This document shows positions 1 through 4,968 of a stretch of 8,407 nucleotides of DNA, piece by piece; the stretch's first letter is position 1, and the number at the start of each line of letters is the position of its first letter. The stretch is from an uncultured Coriobacteriaceae bacterium. Its GTDB lineage: Bacteria > Actinomycetota > Coriobacteriia > Coriobacteriales > Eggerthellaceae. Made by a program: the position numbers and the translations under genes. The stretch spans positions 1 through 8,407 of the forward strand of contig UQDJ01000060.1 in assembly GCA_900539675.1 (NCBI GenBank), given 5' to 3'. The notes below the pieces were generated by a model. The model had not been told where the DNA came from and ran no database searches. It worked only from the letters and a program-made list of their open reading frames with translations.

Positions 1-621
1 GCTGTCGTTATCGGAGTACGCATGCCTAAACCCCGCACCATCGCCAAAGAGCTTGCCCGGCACCCCGAAGCTGCCCGCGCATTCATGTGCCATATCCCCC
101 ATACCCTCTACGAAGAGAAAAACATCCATGGCCTCATGATTAATGAGATCAAATCATTTGATGAGGTCATCCAAGCATTAGATGTGTTTTTGCCTGAAGT
201 TGATAACTGGGCAACCTGCGATTTGATCAAACCGCGCGCTTTCAAACCTATTCGAACCAACAAAAACGCCCAGAACAGCAAGGCGCTTCTTGCTAAAGTT
301 GATGAGTGGATCGCTTGCTCGCATCCCTTCACCGTTCGATTTGGCATCAGTATGCTGATGCAGTTTTATCTCAACGATTCTTTCTCCCCAGATATCCTCG
401 CTCGTGTTGAGCGAATTCAATCCACGGAATATTACGTCAACATGATGCGCGCATGGTTTTTCGCTGAGGCACTCGTCAAACAAGAACAGGCGGCACTGCC
501 CGTCATAGAGCAACACCGCCTTGATATCTGGACGCACAACAAAGCCATCCAAAAAGCAATTGAGAGCTATCGTATATCAGTGCCCTTAAAGAAGTATCTG
601 CGCACGCTTAAAATGCACTGA
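1..621 (+). CDS. DNA alkylation repair protein, AlkD-like HEAT-repeat glycosylase (5' end cut by the window)
   Basis: The frame is open from base 1, and the residues before the first ATG (base 22) read VVIGVR and run into MPKPR. AlkD-family proteins carry a GVR.P..R motif here, so that ATG is internal and the true start lies upstream. About 206 residues are visible, against roughly 220-240 for the family. Family blocks follow in order: VDNWATCD (about residues 68-75), HPFTVRFGISML (about 109-120), YYVNMMRAWFFAEALVK and, near the end, NKAIQKAIESYR. These are the helical repeats that wrap around DNA in AlkD, which removes 3-methyl- and 7-methylpurines by binding the backbone rather than flipping the base. 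The protein is cytosolic and acts alone. It ends 16 bp from the convergent thiE stop with no terminator hairpin between. Family assignment is firm; substrate range is inferred. Confidence 0.9.
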   Translation, partial: AVVIGVRMPKPRTIAKELARHPEAARAFMCHIPHTLYEEKNIHGLMINEIKSFDEVIQALDVFLPEVDNWATCDLIKPRAFKPIRTNKNAQNSKALLAKVDEWIACSHPFTVRFGISMLMQFYLNDSFSPDILARVERIQSTEYYVNMMRAWFFAEALVKQEQAALPVIEQHRLDIWTHNKAIQKAIESYRISVPLKKYLRTLKMH

Positions 622-637
622 GCGAGTACACTTTGCC

Positions 638-1342
638 TTAGCGTGAAGAATGCTTCCAGGTATTCACCAAATCGCAGGCAGCTTTGTAGGGGTCCTCTGC
701 CGCACACACCGCAGACACCACGAAAAACCCTTCCACTCCCGTCTTTTTGAGATCGGGCAAATCGCGCTGTTTCACACCTCCGCCAACTACGATAGGTACC
801 GGACTTACCTTATGAAGCTGTGTGAGTTCATCAAAGCTGCGCGTAATAAGCGTACCGTCCGCTGCTAGACCGCAGTCCTTCTTCGTCTGCGTTTCATGAA
901 GCGGACCCACGCCTAAATAATCTACCAGCGACATATCTGCCGTTTGTACATACTCCATCAGCTCATCTACGCGCGCTGAAAGACCGACAATAGCATCTTC
1001 GCCCAACAGAGCGCGGCACACGTCAACCGGAATATCCTTTTGACCAACATGCACGCCGTCCACCTTGGCGCCAGCCATACGAGCCGCCAACGCAACATCC
1101 AAGCGGTCATCCACCAAAAGCGCAACCGAATCGCTTTTATCGCAGCTGGCAATAACCTGTGCCGCTTGACGGGTATATTCAATCAGTTCTCTGGCAGAAC
1201 ATTCTTTAGAGCGAACTTGCACACAGGTAAAACCCGCATCGAGTGCCTGACGAATAACCTCGGATACCGGACGCCCCAGCGTGTTTTCAGGACCAATAAC
1301 TAAATAGGCAGAAATATCCAAAGATTCTCTCATGGAAGGCAT
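638..1342 (-). CDS. thiE: Thiamine phosphate synthase
   Basis: This 234-residue TIM-barrel enzyme joins HMP pyrophosphate to thiazole phosphate, giving thiamine monophosphate. Visible family motifs are QVRSKE (42-47, the Q.R.K block with Ser where Glu is usual), LLVDDRLDVALAA (76-87), GVHVGQKDIP (96-105, the HVGQ.D signature), VGLSAR (119-124), DYLGVGPLHETQTKKD (141-156, containing the TQTK phosphate loop) and IVVGGGV (184-190), ending in VVSAVCAAEDP. The start at 1342 is preceded by GGAGGGGAG. This ribosome site lies in the last codons of the preceding gene, whose stop is 3 nt away, so translation is probably coupled. A second in-frame ATG at 1333 is possible but less well placed. It is the last gene of the riboswitch-controlled operon. 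Confidence 0.95.
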   Translation of the reverse strand: MPSMRESLDISAYLVIGPENTLGRPVSEVIRQALDAGFTCVQVRSKECSARELIEYTRQAAQVIASCDKSDSVALLVDDRLDVALAARMAGAKVDGVHVGQKDIPVDVCRALLGEDAIVGLSARVDELMEYVQTADMSLVDYLGVGPLHETQTKKDCGLAADGTLITRSFDELTQLHKVSPVPIVVGGGVKQRDLPDLKKTGVEGFFVVSAVCAAEDPYKAACDLVNTWKHSSR

Positions 1343-1345
1343 GAT

Positions 1346-1648
1346 CTATCTCCCCTCCAAACGTTTATTTACCGCATCAACCTTACGCTGCATCATACGA
1401 TCATAGCCCGGTCGGATATCAGCCTTGAGCACCACTTCAGTACGAATACCCTTTTCGGCAAGCACCATAGTTGCCTGTTTAACCACTCTCATAACGTCAT
1501 CCCATTCGCCTTCAATTTCAGTGAACATGGAATGGGTTTCGTTGCGCAAACCTGAATCGCGAATGACCTTTACCACTTCTGCCACTTCATCGGCCAATTC
1601 ATCCCCCACACCAACAGGGGCAATAGCTAGTGCTATTAAAGTATTCAT
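1346..1648 (-). CDS. MTH1187-family thiamine-binding protein (UPF0045)
   Basis: This small 100-residue protein is of the Thiamine_BP/UPF0045 family (MTH1187, yeast YBL001c, related to the YkoF fold). Matching features are the N-terminal A.AP.G.G strand (LAIAPVGVGDELADEV), the central MFTEIEGEWDDVM block (about 41-53), and the C-terminal KADIRPGYDRMMQRKVDAVN (about 75-94). Family members are cytosolic ferredoxin-like oligomers, some found with thiamine or its pyrimidine bound; they carry no known catalytic residues. It sits between thiM and thiE, 3 nt from each, which supports a role in thiamine or precursor handling, for example buffering or delivery. That role is inferred from position. A GGAG about 12 nt before the ATG lies inside the end of thiM. 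Confidence 0.9.
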   Translation of the reverse strand: MNTLIALAIAPVGVGDELADEVAEVVKVIRDSGLRNETHSMFTEIEGEWDDVMRVVKQATMVLAEKGIRTEVVLKADIRPGYDRMMQRKVDAVNKRLEGR

Positions 1649-1651
1649 CGC

Positions 1652-2515
1652 TTATGCCAACTCCACTTCAAACGGATTAGAGGCTACATCTGCTGGGGCA
1701 GCCTGATAGAGCGCATCGATAAATGCCACCTTAAAGCTTGCTGGTCCACTGCTCTGACCTGCTGCTTTAGTGCCAGCACATTTGTAGTGCGCAACGCCTG
1801 CCAATGCAGCTGTGAAAGGACGTGCAACAGCGGCATACACCGCCAAAACACCGCCCTGAGAGCAACCAAAGCCAGTCACCTTACCCATCAGAGGAGATCC
1901 GCCTTCCACTAATGCCACATTACTACCATCGGTAACCAAGTCGGTTTCGCCCGACACCACCACAGCACCGCCGGTATAGCGCGCAATGCAGATAGCCGCT
2001 TCCCGCGCATCATCCACCTCATCAGCTGAGTCTACTCCCTTTGCGCGACTGACCTCAGCTTCTTCCCCGCTGAGCTGCCACAGACTGGCCAGTGCAATAA
2101 TTTCTGAGGCATTGCCGCGAATAATTGTGGGCTTAAATAACTTAAGATCAGAGACCAACTTGGTGCGCAGACTACCAATGCCAAGACCAACCGGATCAAG
2201 CACCCAAGGCGTTTTTGTTGCCACAGCCGTCTGGGCAATACGCGGCACCGTCTGTTCATACAAGGGCAACAATGTACCCATATTCAGATAGAACGCACCG
2301 CCGGTAGTTACCAAGGCCTCAGCTTCATCGGGCAAATACACCATGGCTGCCGATCCGCCTATTGCAAGCTGAGCATTTGCCACAAAATCAATCGTAACCG
2401 TATTGGTAAGCGAACCTACCAGTGGATTCTGTTCACGAACTGCTTCCAGTGCATGTTCGATTTCTTCAACCAATACCTCATGTGCTATAGGAGCTTGTTT
2501 GTCTGCCGCTATCAC
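1652..2515 (-). CDS. thiM: Hydroxyethylthiazole kinase, GTG start
   Basis: ThiM phosphorylates 4-methyl-5-(2-hydroxyethyl)thiazole so that salvaged thiazole can enter thiamine synthesis; it is a cytosolic ribokinase-fold trimer. The protein is 287 residues from the GTG at 2515. Motifs: NPLVGSLTN (30-38), ANAQLAIGGSAAM (46-58), DPVGLGIGSLR (107-117), IRGNASE (132-138), VVSGETDLVTDG (186-197) and the catalytic-loop TGFGCSQGG (214-222) with the active-site Cys218. The GTG is chosen because AAGGAGGA ends 5 nt before it. The upstream in-frame ATG at 2545 lies in the loop of the transcription terminator and has no ribosome site. Oddities: VGSLTN replaces the usual VH.ITN, and GGSAAM replaces GASP.M. 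These look like subfamily variation. It is the first gene of the thiM-thiamine-binding-thiE operon. Confidence 0.94.
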   Translation of the reverse strand: MIAADKQAPIAHEVLVEEIEHALEAVREQNPLVGSLTNTVTIDFVANAQLAIGGSAAMVYLPDEAEALVTTGGAFYLNMGTLLPLYEQTVPRIAQTAVATKTPWVLDPVGLGIGSLRTKLVSDLKLFKPTIIRGNASEIIALASLWQLSGEEAEVSRAKGVDSADEVDDAREAAICIARYTGGAVVVSGETDLVTDGSNVALVEGGSPLMGKVTGFGCSQGGVLAVYAAVARPFTAALAGVAHYKCAGTKAAGQSSGPASFKVAFIDALYQAAPADVASNPFEVELA

Positions 2516-2530
2516 GAAATTCCTCCTTAC

Positions 2531-2556
2531 AAAAAAGCACTGCATAAGGCAGCGCT
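2531..2556 (-). terminator. Riboswitch-linked Rho-independent terminator upstream of thiM
   Basis: On the minus strand AGCGCTGC pairs with GCAGTGCT (8 bp, one G-U) around a 5-nt CTTAT loop, and the 3' arm runs directly into six T residues. It lies 12 nt after the TPP aptamer and just before the thiM ribosome site, so it is the OFF structure of the riboswitch. A competing antiterminator is possible: GGCGU and GGAG at the aptamer 3' end can pair with CUCC and GCGCU just before and inside the terminator stem. That pairing is inferred by eye and not energy-tested. Confidence 0.88.
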
Positions 2557-2568
2557 CCGGAGAAATAA

Positions 2569-2650
2569 TCCGAATGCTCCCTACGCCAGCATTAACCGAT
2601 CAGGTTCAAAGGGTTGGACATTATGCCCTCTCAGCACTCCCGTTTTCAAA
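2569..2650 (-). promoter_or_regulatory. TPP riboswitch aptamer (THI element)
   Basis: Reading the minus strand, the conserved THI-box pieces occur in order: GGGAGTGCTGAGA (5' arm and the GCTGAGA pyrimidine-binding bulge), ACCCTTTGAACCTGATC (P2 3' side and P4), then AATGCTGGCGTAGGGA (P5/P4 3' side). A closing stem P1 can form between TTTGAA (2645-2650) and TTCGGA (2569-2574), with two G-U pairs and an internal mismatch. The extra hairpin GGGCA-TAA-TGTCC (2616-2628) follows GCTGAGA. The usual P3 hairpin is almost absent, because GCTGAGA directly follows GGGAGT. Known role: TPP binding stabilises the aptamer and lets the downstream terminator form, shutting off the operon when thiamine pyrophosphate is plentiful. 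Confidence 0.96.
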
Positions 2651-2668
2651 ATTGGTAACGCTTGTGCG

Positions 2669-2677
2669 AACATAGCA
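2669..2677 (-). promoter_or_regulatory. Candidate promoter -10 of the thiM operon
   Basis: The minus strand reads TGC TATGTT, an extended -10. It would start transcription near 2662, about 12 nt before the aptamer P1 stem, which is where a TPP riboswitch leader should begin. No good -35 is seen; GTTAAA 16 bp upstream matches only half the consensus. The -10 overlaps the inverted repeat at 2671-2688. Confidence 0.4.
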
Positions 2678-2688
2678 ACTCCGCTATG
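2671..2688. repeat. Inverted repeat CATAGC-6-GCTATG over the thiM promoter
   Basis: Two perfect 6-bp arms, CATAGC (2671-2676) and GCTATG (2683-2688), are separated by AACTCC. The element overlaps the proposed -10 of the thiM operon, so it could be a repressor operator acting before the riboswitch. It lies upstream of the expected transcript start, so an RNA hairpin is less likely. No regulator is identified. Confidence 0.45.
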
Positions 2689-2757
2689 GCTTTAACAGCA
2701 ACACATCACGCGCTCACTCGTGAAAAAATGCTGTTCATCCGCTCAATGTTTACCATC

Positions 2758-2787
2758 AAGAAAACAGCAGGCACCCCTGCATTTCTT
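2758..2787. repeat. Imperfect hairpin in the thiM/DUF554 divergent region
   Basis: AAGAAA (2758-2763) and TTTCTT (2782-2787) flank a perfect GCAGG-CACC-CCTGC stem (2767-2780), with a small asymmetric bulge between the two stems. It sits in the middle of the 390-bp divergent intergenic region, about 85-100 bp from each predicted promoter. It resembles a weak bidirectional terminator or a protein-binding site. Beyond this hairpin, the repeat at 2671-2688 and the two promoters, no other structure or ORF is convincing in 2678-2861. Confidence 0.4.
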
Positions 2788-2861
2788 ATGTTACTACGCT
2801 AGTCTAACGCTCTTTGAACAACTCCTCCACAGAAAGCTGCAAGCGGCAGATGAAAACCGAA

Positions 2862-2870
2862 TGCTACAAT
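2862..2870 (+). promoter_or_regulatory. Candidate extended -10 promoter for the DUF554 gene
   Basis: TGC TACAAT is a near-consensus extended -10 (TACAAT matches TATAAT at 5 of 6). It lies about 36 bp before the ATG. No -35 is recognisable at 16-18 bp, as is tolerated for extended -10 promoters. The transcript would start near 2877 and include the ribosome site AAAAGGAGGT at 2885-2894. Confidence 0.5.
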
Positions 2871-2905
2871 GACCTCCGTGAATTAAAAGGAGGTACTACC
2901 CGCCC

Positions 2906-3619
2906 ATGATCGGCACTATTGTTAATGCTTGCTGCATTTTACTGGGCAGCACCATTGGAAGCGTCATTAAACGCGGACTAAAGCCAAAATACCAACAGGC
3001 GATATTTAGCGCACTTGGTATAGCTACCGTGGGTTTGGGGATCAATGCAGCGGTTCAGAATATGCCCAATAGTTCCTTTCCGGTTCTCTTTATTGTCAGC
3101 TTAGCCTTAGGAAGCGTTATTGGAACTGCACTTAAAATAGACGAGCGTTTTAAAAAACTGGTCTCAAAGTGCTCGAAAAATGGAAACGAATTTGCCCGTG
3201 GCCTTTCGACTGCCATCATGCTGTTCTGCATTGGAACGCTATCCATTGTAGGTCCCATTAACAGTGCACTCTATCACGATGAAACATTTTTGCTTACCAA
3301 TGCCACCTTGGATTTCGTGTCCTCAATCGTACTTGCGGCATCATTTGGTATTGGCATAGCACTAGCAGGTGTGGTGCTCTTTTGTTGGCAGGGAAGCATT
3401 TTTCTGCTTGCCAACGTATTGGCGCCCTTTATGAGCGACGCTTTGATGGCTGAAATTGCCATCGTTGGTGGCATGCTCATTTTGGCAACCGGTATCAATC
3501 TCCTCAAGTTGCGTGACAAGGATATACCCACTATGAATATGCTACCGGCCCTGTTGGTTCCACCAGCCTGGTTCGGTATTGTGGCAGCAACAGGCAACCT
3601 GTGGGGTTTTTTGGGCTAA
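2906..3619 (+). CDS. DUF554 family integral membrane protein
   Basis: The 237-residue protein is almost entirely hydrophobic helices and matches the DUF554 family (YdfK/YqgA type). It opens with the family signature MIGTIVNACCILLGSTIGSVIKRGL: a glycine-rich first helix, then a basic loop. Further helices lie at about 33-51, 58-76, 100-118, 138-162, 163-175, 182-200 and 212-232. The soluble stretch at 78-98, rich in Lys and Arg (DERFKKLVSKCSK), is probably cytoplasmic. The molecular function of DUF554 is not established; a transport role is only suggested by topology. The ATG follows AAAAGGAGGT by 11 nt. The gene is divergent from thiM and convergent with the SMR pair, only 29 bp from the SMR stop. 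It is not under the TPP riboswitch. Confidence 0.88.
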   Translation: MIGTIVNACCILLGSTIGSVIKRGLKPKYQQAIFSALGIATVGLGINAAVQNMPNSSFPVLFIVSLALGSVIGTALKIDERFKKLVSKCSKNGNEFARGLSTAIMLFCIGTLSIVGPINSALYHDETFLLTNATLDFVSSIVLAASFGIGIALAGVVLFCWQGSIFLLANVLAPFMSDALMAEIAIVGGMLILATGINLLKLRDKDIPTMNMLPALLVPPAWFGIVAATGNLWGFLG

Positions 3620-3642
3620 CTCGCTTAAGCTAATTCGCTTAA
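3615..3642. repeat. 14-bp tandem duplication spanning the DUF554 stop codon
   Basis: GCTAACTCGCTTAA (3615-3628) is followed at once by GCTAATTCGCTTAA (3629-3642), with one mismatch. The first copy contains the TAA stop. The duplication also creates an AT-rich inverted repeat, TTAAGC-6-GCTTAA (3625-3642), the only hairpin between the two convergent genes. It lacks a T-run, so it is a poor intrinsic terminator. Confidence 0.75.
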
Positions 3643-3648
3643 AACAGA

Positions 3649-4152
3649 TCAGGCCTCGTTCTTAGCGCGCTCCTCCTGAGCACGCTGTGCTTCAATTTGA
3701 TCGGTACCCGAATTGAGGTAATACACACCCACTACCACCAGTACCAGACCAACTGCCATTAAAGGCGTGAAGGGGTCATTCCAAATCAGAACCCCTGCAA
3801 TCATGGTCAAAGCTGATCCTACGCCACCCCAGATGCCATACACCAATCCCAATGGCATCTTTTCAAGAATGATTACCAACAAACTAAACGAAATAAGATA
3901 CGTGATAACGGTCACAATGCTAGGGACAACGACCGTAAAACCCATCGATAATTTCAAGCTGAGTGTTGCGATAACTTCAGAGAGAATTGAAATACCCAAC
4001 AGAAAATATGAGAAACGCTTCGACTTTTCCATCTTATCGATAAGGTGCTTTTCTTCTTCCTTGATGGTGGGAATATGATGTTTGTGCTGAGGTTCATTCT
4101 CAAAAGCGTCTTCGTTCAAGCATTCCTGCTCGTTCATTGCTCGCTTCATCAT
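3649..4152 (-). CDS. SMR-family multidrug/cation efflux subunit, long form with N-terminal extension
   Basis: The core (about 47-148) is a four-helix small multidrug resistance protein. Glu59 in ISILSEVIATLSLK is the equivalent of EmrE Glu14, the proton and cation binding site. GLVYGIWGGVG (102-112) matches the conserved YAIW.G.G of helix 3. At 167 residues it exceeds the usual 105-120. A hydrophilic, acidic and His-containing tail of about 45 residues precedes helix 1, and about 19 charged residues follow helix 4. Positive residues lie before helix 1 (EKSKR) and in loop 2 (LEKMP), not in loop 3, suggesting both termini are cytoplasmic. The start has AGGTG 8 nt upstream. Met41 is an alternative start giving a normal-size SMR, but no ribosome site precedes it. 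The gene follows the short SMR gene by 3 nt, so they are co-transcribed and probably paired. Confidence 0.88.
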   Translation of the reverse strand: MMKRAMNEQECLNEDAFENEPQHKHHIPTIKEEEKHLIDKMEKSKRFSYFLLGISILSEVIATLSLKLSMGFTVVVPSIVTVITYLISFSLLVIILEKMPLGLVYGIWGGVGSALTMIAGVLIWNDPFTPLMAVGLVLVVVGVYYLNSGTDQIEAQRAQEERAKNEA

Positions 4153-4155
4153 GAT

Positions 4156-4476
4156 TTACACACCTAATTTCAAAATTACAATACCGCCAATAATTGCCAG
4201 AAGGCCAACCAGCTTCTTTACGTTAAAGCCCTCTTTCCAAATGATGGAGCCCACAATAGCCGTAAGTGCAATGCCGGCACCCGTCCAGATGGCATAAACC
4301 GGGCCAATAGGCATCACCAACAGCACATGAGAAATTGCATAAAACGCAATGCCATAGCCCGCAATAACACCGAGCACCGGCAGCTTTCGTTTAAAGCCTT
4401 TAGAAAATTTGAGCATCGAATCGCCGAACACTTCTGCACATACAGCAGTAAAAATAAGTAACAGGGGGTGGTTCAT
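4156..4476 (-). CDS. SMR-family multidrug/cation efflux subunit, short form
   Basis: This is a 106-residue, four-helix SMR protein of EmrE size. Glu15 in TAVCAEVFGDSMLK is the essential membrane carboxylate, and GPVYAIWTGAGIALTAIVG (58-76) is the helix 3 signature. Loops 1 (KFSKGFKRK) and 3 (KEGFNVKK) are strongly basic, while the N-terminus and loop 2 carry no charge. This predicts both termini outside, the opposite of its neighbour. The start at 4476 is chosen because AAGGAG lies 10 nt upstream; an in-frame ATG at 4542 would add 22 non-SMR residues and overlap the leader hairpin. The motif is of the Qac/Ebr efflux kind rather than the guanidinium exporter kind. Likely substrates are lipophilic cations exchanged for protons, inferred from family. 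Confidence 0.9.
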   Translation of the reverse strand: MNHPLLLIFTAVCAEVFGDSMLKFSKGFKRKLPVLGVIAGYGIAFYAISHVLLVMPIGPVYAIWTGAGIALTAIVGSIIWKEGFNVKKLVGLLAIIGGIVILKLGV

Positions 4477-4524
4477 TTGTTGCCTACTCCTTGGCTTAAA
4501 AGTCACTTCATACCAGACATCAAC

Positions 4525-4543
4525 CATGCACTTAACGTGCATG
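4525..4543. repeat. 7-bp hairpin in the SMR leader
   Basis: CATGCAC (4525-4531) and GTGCATG (4537-4543) are perfect inverted arms around a 5-nt loop. It lies 48 bp before the short SMR start, within the predicted leader, so it could form in RNA. The adjacent ATGAGTCAT and GTCATGAC (4541-4552) are also symmetric, making this stretch unusually rich in dyads. Confidence 0.6.
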
Positions 4544-4557
4544 AGTCATGACACATA

Positions 4558-4573
4558 CCAGGTAATTACCTGG
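4558..4573. promoter_or_regulatory. 16-bp perfect palindrome, candidate operator of the SMR operon
   Basis: CCAGGTAATTACCTGG is a perfect 16-bp palindrome about 80 bp upstream of the short SMR start. Its size and symmetry suit a TetR-, MarR- or MerR-type dimer, the classes that commonly control drug efflux genes. On the minus strand it is followed by TATGTG, a weak -10, but no -35 fits. In RNA it could form a 6-bp stem with an AAUU loop. The regulator gene is not in the window. Confidence 0.5.
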
Positions 4574-4606
4574 GTGGAGCGATCTAGGAGCAGCCATCAC
4601 CAAAGC

Positions 4607-4620
4607 AAGCAACGTTGCTT
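4607..4620. promoter_or_regulatory. 14-bp perfect palindrome near the SMR transcription start
   Basis: AAGCAACGTTGCTT is a perfect palindrome located about 14-27 nt downstream of the transcript start predicted from the promoter at 4641-4669. An operator here would block promoter clearance. Its sequence is unrelated to the other palindrome at 4558, so two different regulators, or none, could be involved. Confidence 0.45.
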
Positions 4621-4640
4621 TCAGCCTGCAAAGTACGCCC

Positions 4641-4669
4641 TTTATATTGGGCTTTCAATTCTATGACCA
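4641..4669 (-). promoter_or_regulatory. Candidate sigma-70 promoter of the SMR operon
   Basis: The minus strand has TGGTCA (-35, 4 of 6 consensus), a 17-bp spacer and TATAAA (-10, 5 of 6). The transcript would start near 4634 and carry a leader of about 158 nt containing all three symmetric elements described at 4525-4620. A GCCC-8-GGGC repeat (4637-4652) flanks the -10. Confidence 0.5.
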
Positions 4670-4740
4670 GATGCTTGAGAAACATGCCAAGATCAACTCA
4701 TTATTTACTCAACGTTTTCTTCGTCTTCCAATCTATCGTA

Positions 4741-4781
4741 TTAAGAAGCTGTTAAGAAATCTTTACACAAACATTTCTTAA
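4741..4781. promoter_or_regulatory. Phased TTAAGA repeats with a 9-bp inverted repeat, candidate response-regulator site
   Basis: TTAAGA occurs at 4741 and 4752, and the similar TTACAC at 4763, each 11 bp apart (6-bp unit plus 5-bp gap). This spacing is typical of OmpR/PhoB-family boxes such as the Bacillus PhoP box. The second copy also forms an inverted repeat, TTAAGAAAT (4752-4760) with ATTTCTTAA (4773-4781). It lies roughly midway between the divergent SMR and symporter genes, so the target is unclear. A second 11-bp repeat pair, CGTAACTCAGC and CGTTACTCAGA, follows at 4795-4816. The stretch 4817-4905 shows nothing recognisable. Confidence 0.45.
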
Positions 4782-4905
4782 GCTGCGACCCATACGTAAC
4801 TCAGCCGTTACTCAGAAATCTCAATCCTTCATCGCACAGCCCGTACTCGCAACATGATTGCTACACCAATCAAAGAGATCCGCGCCCCCCGCCACCTTCA
4901 CAGAT

Positions 4906-4935
4906 CTGACCTTTGTGCAATGTCATAGCTATACT
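4906..4935 (+). promoter_or_regulatory. Candidate distal promoter of the symporter gene
   Basis: CTGACC (-35, 4 of 6) is separated by 18 bp from TATACT (-10, 5 of 6). The transcript would start near 4942, giving a leader of about 94 nt. Confidence 0.4.
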
Positions 4936-4968
4936 GAATTCATTCGCCTATTGTTATCAACCTATGCA

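Noticed and set aside
4156..4542. ATG at 4542 as the start of the short SMR gene
   Set aside because: The 22 extra residues are not membrane-like or SMR-like, and a good ribosome site precedes the ATG at 4476.
4477..4640. A guanidine riboswitch (ykkC, mini-ykkC or type III) in the SMR leader
   Set aside because: The leader lacks the ykkC conserved blocks and has no paired ACGR loops. The SMR proteins have Qac/Ebr-type helix 1 motifs rather than those of guanidinium exporters.
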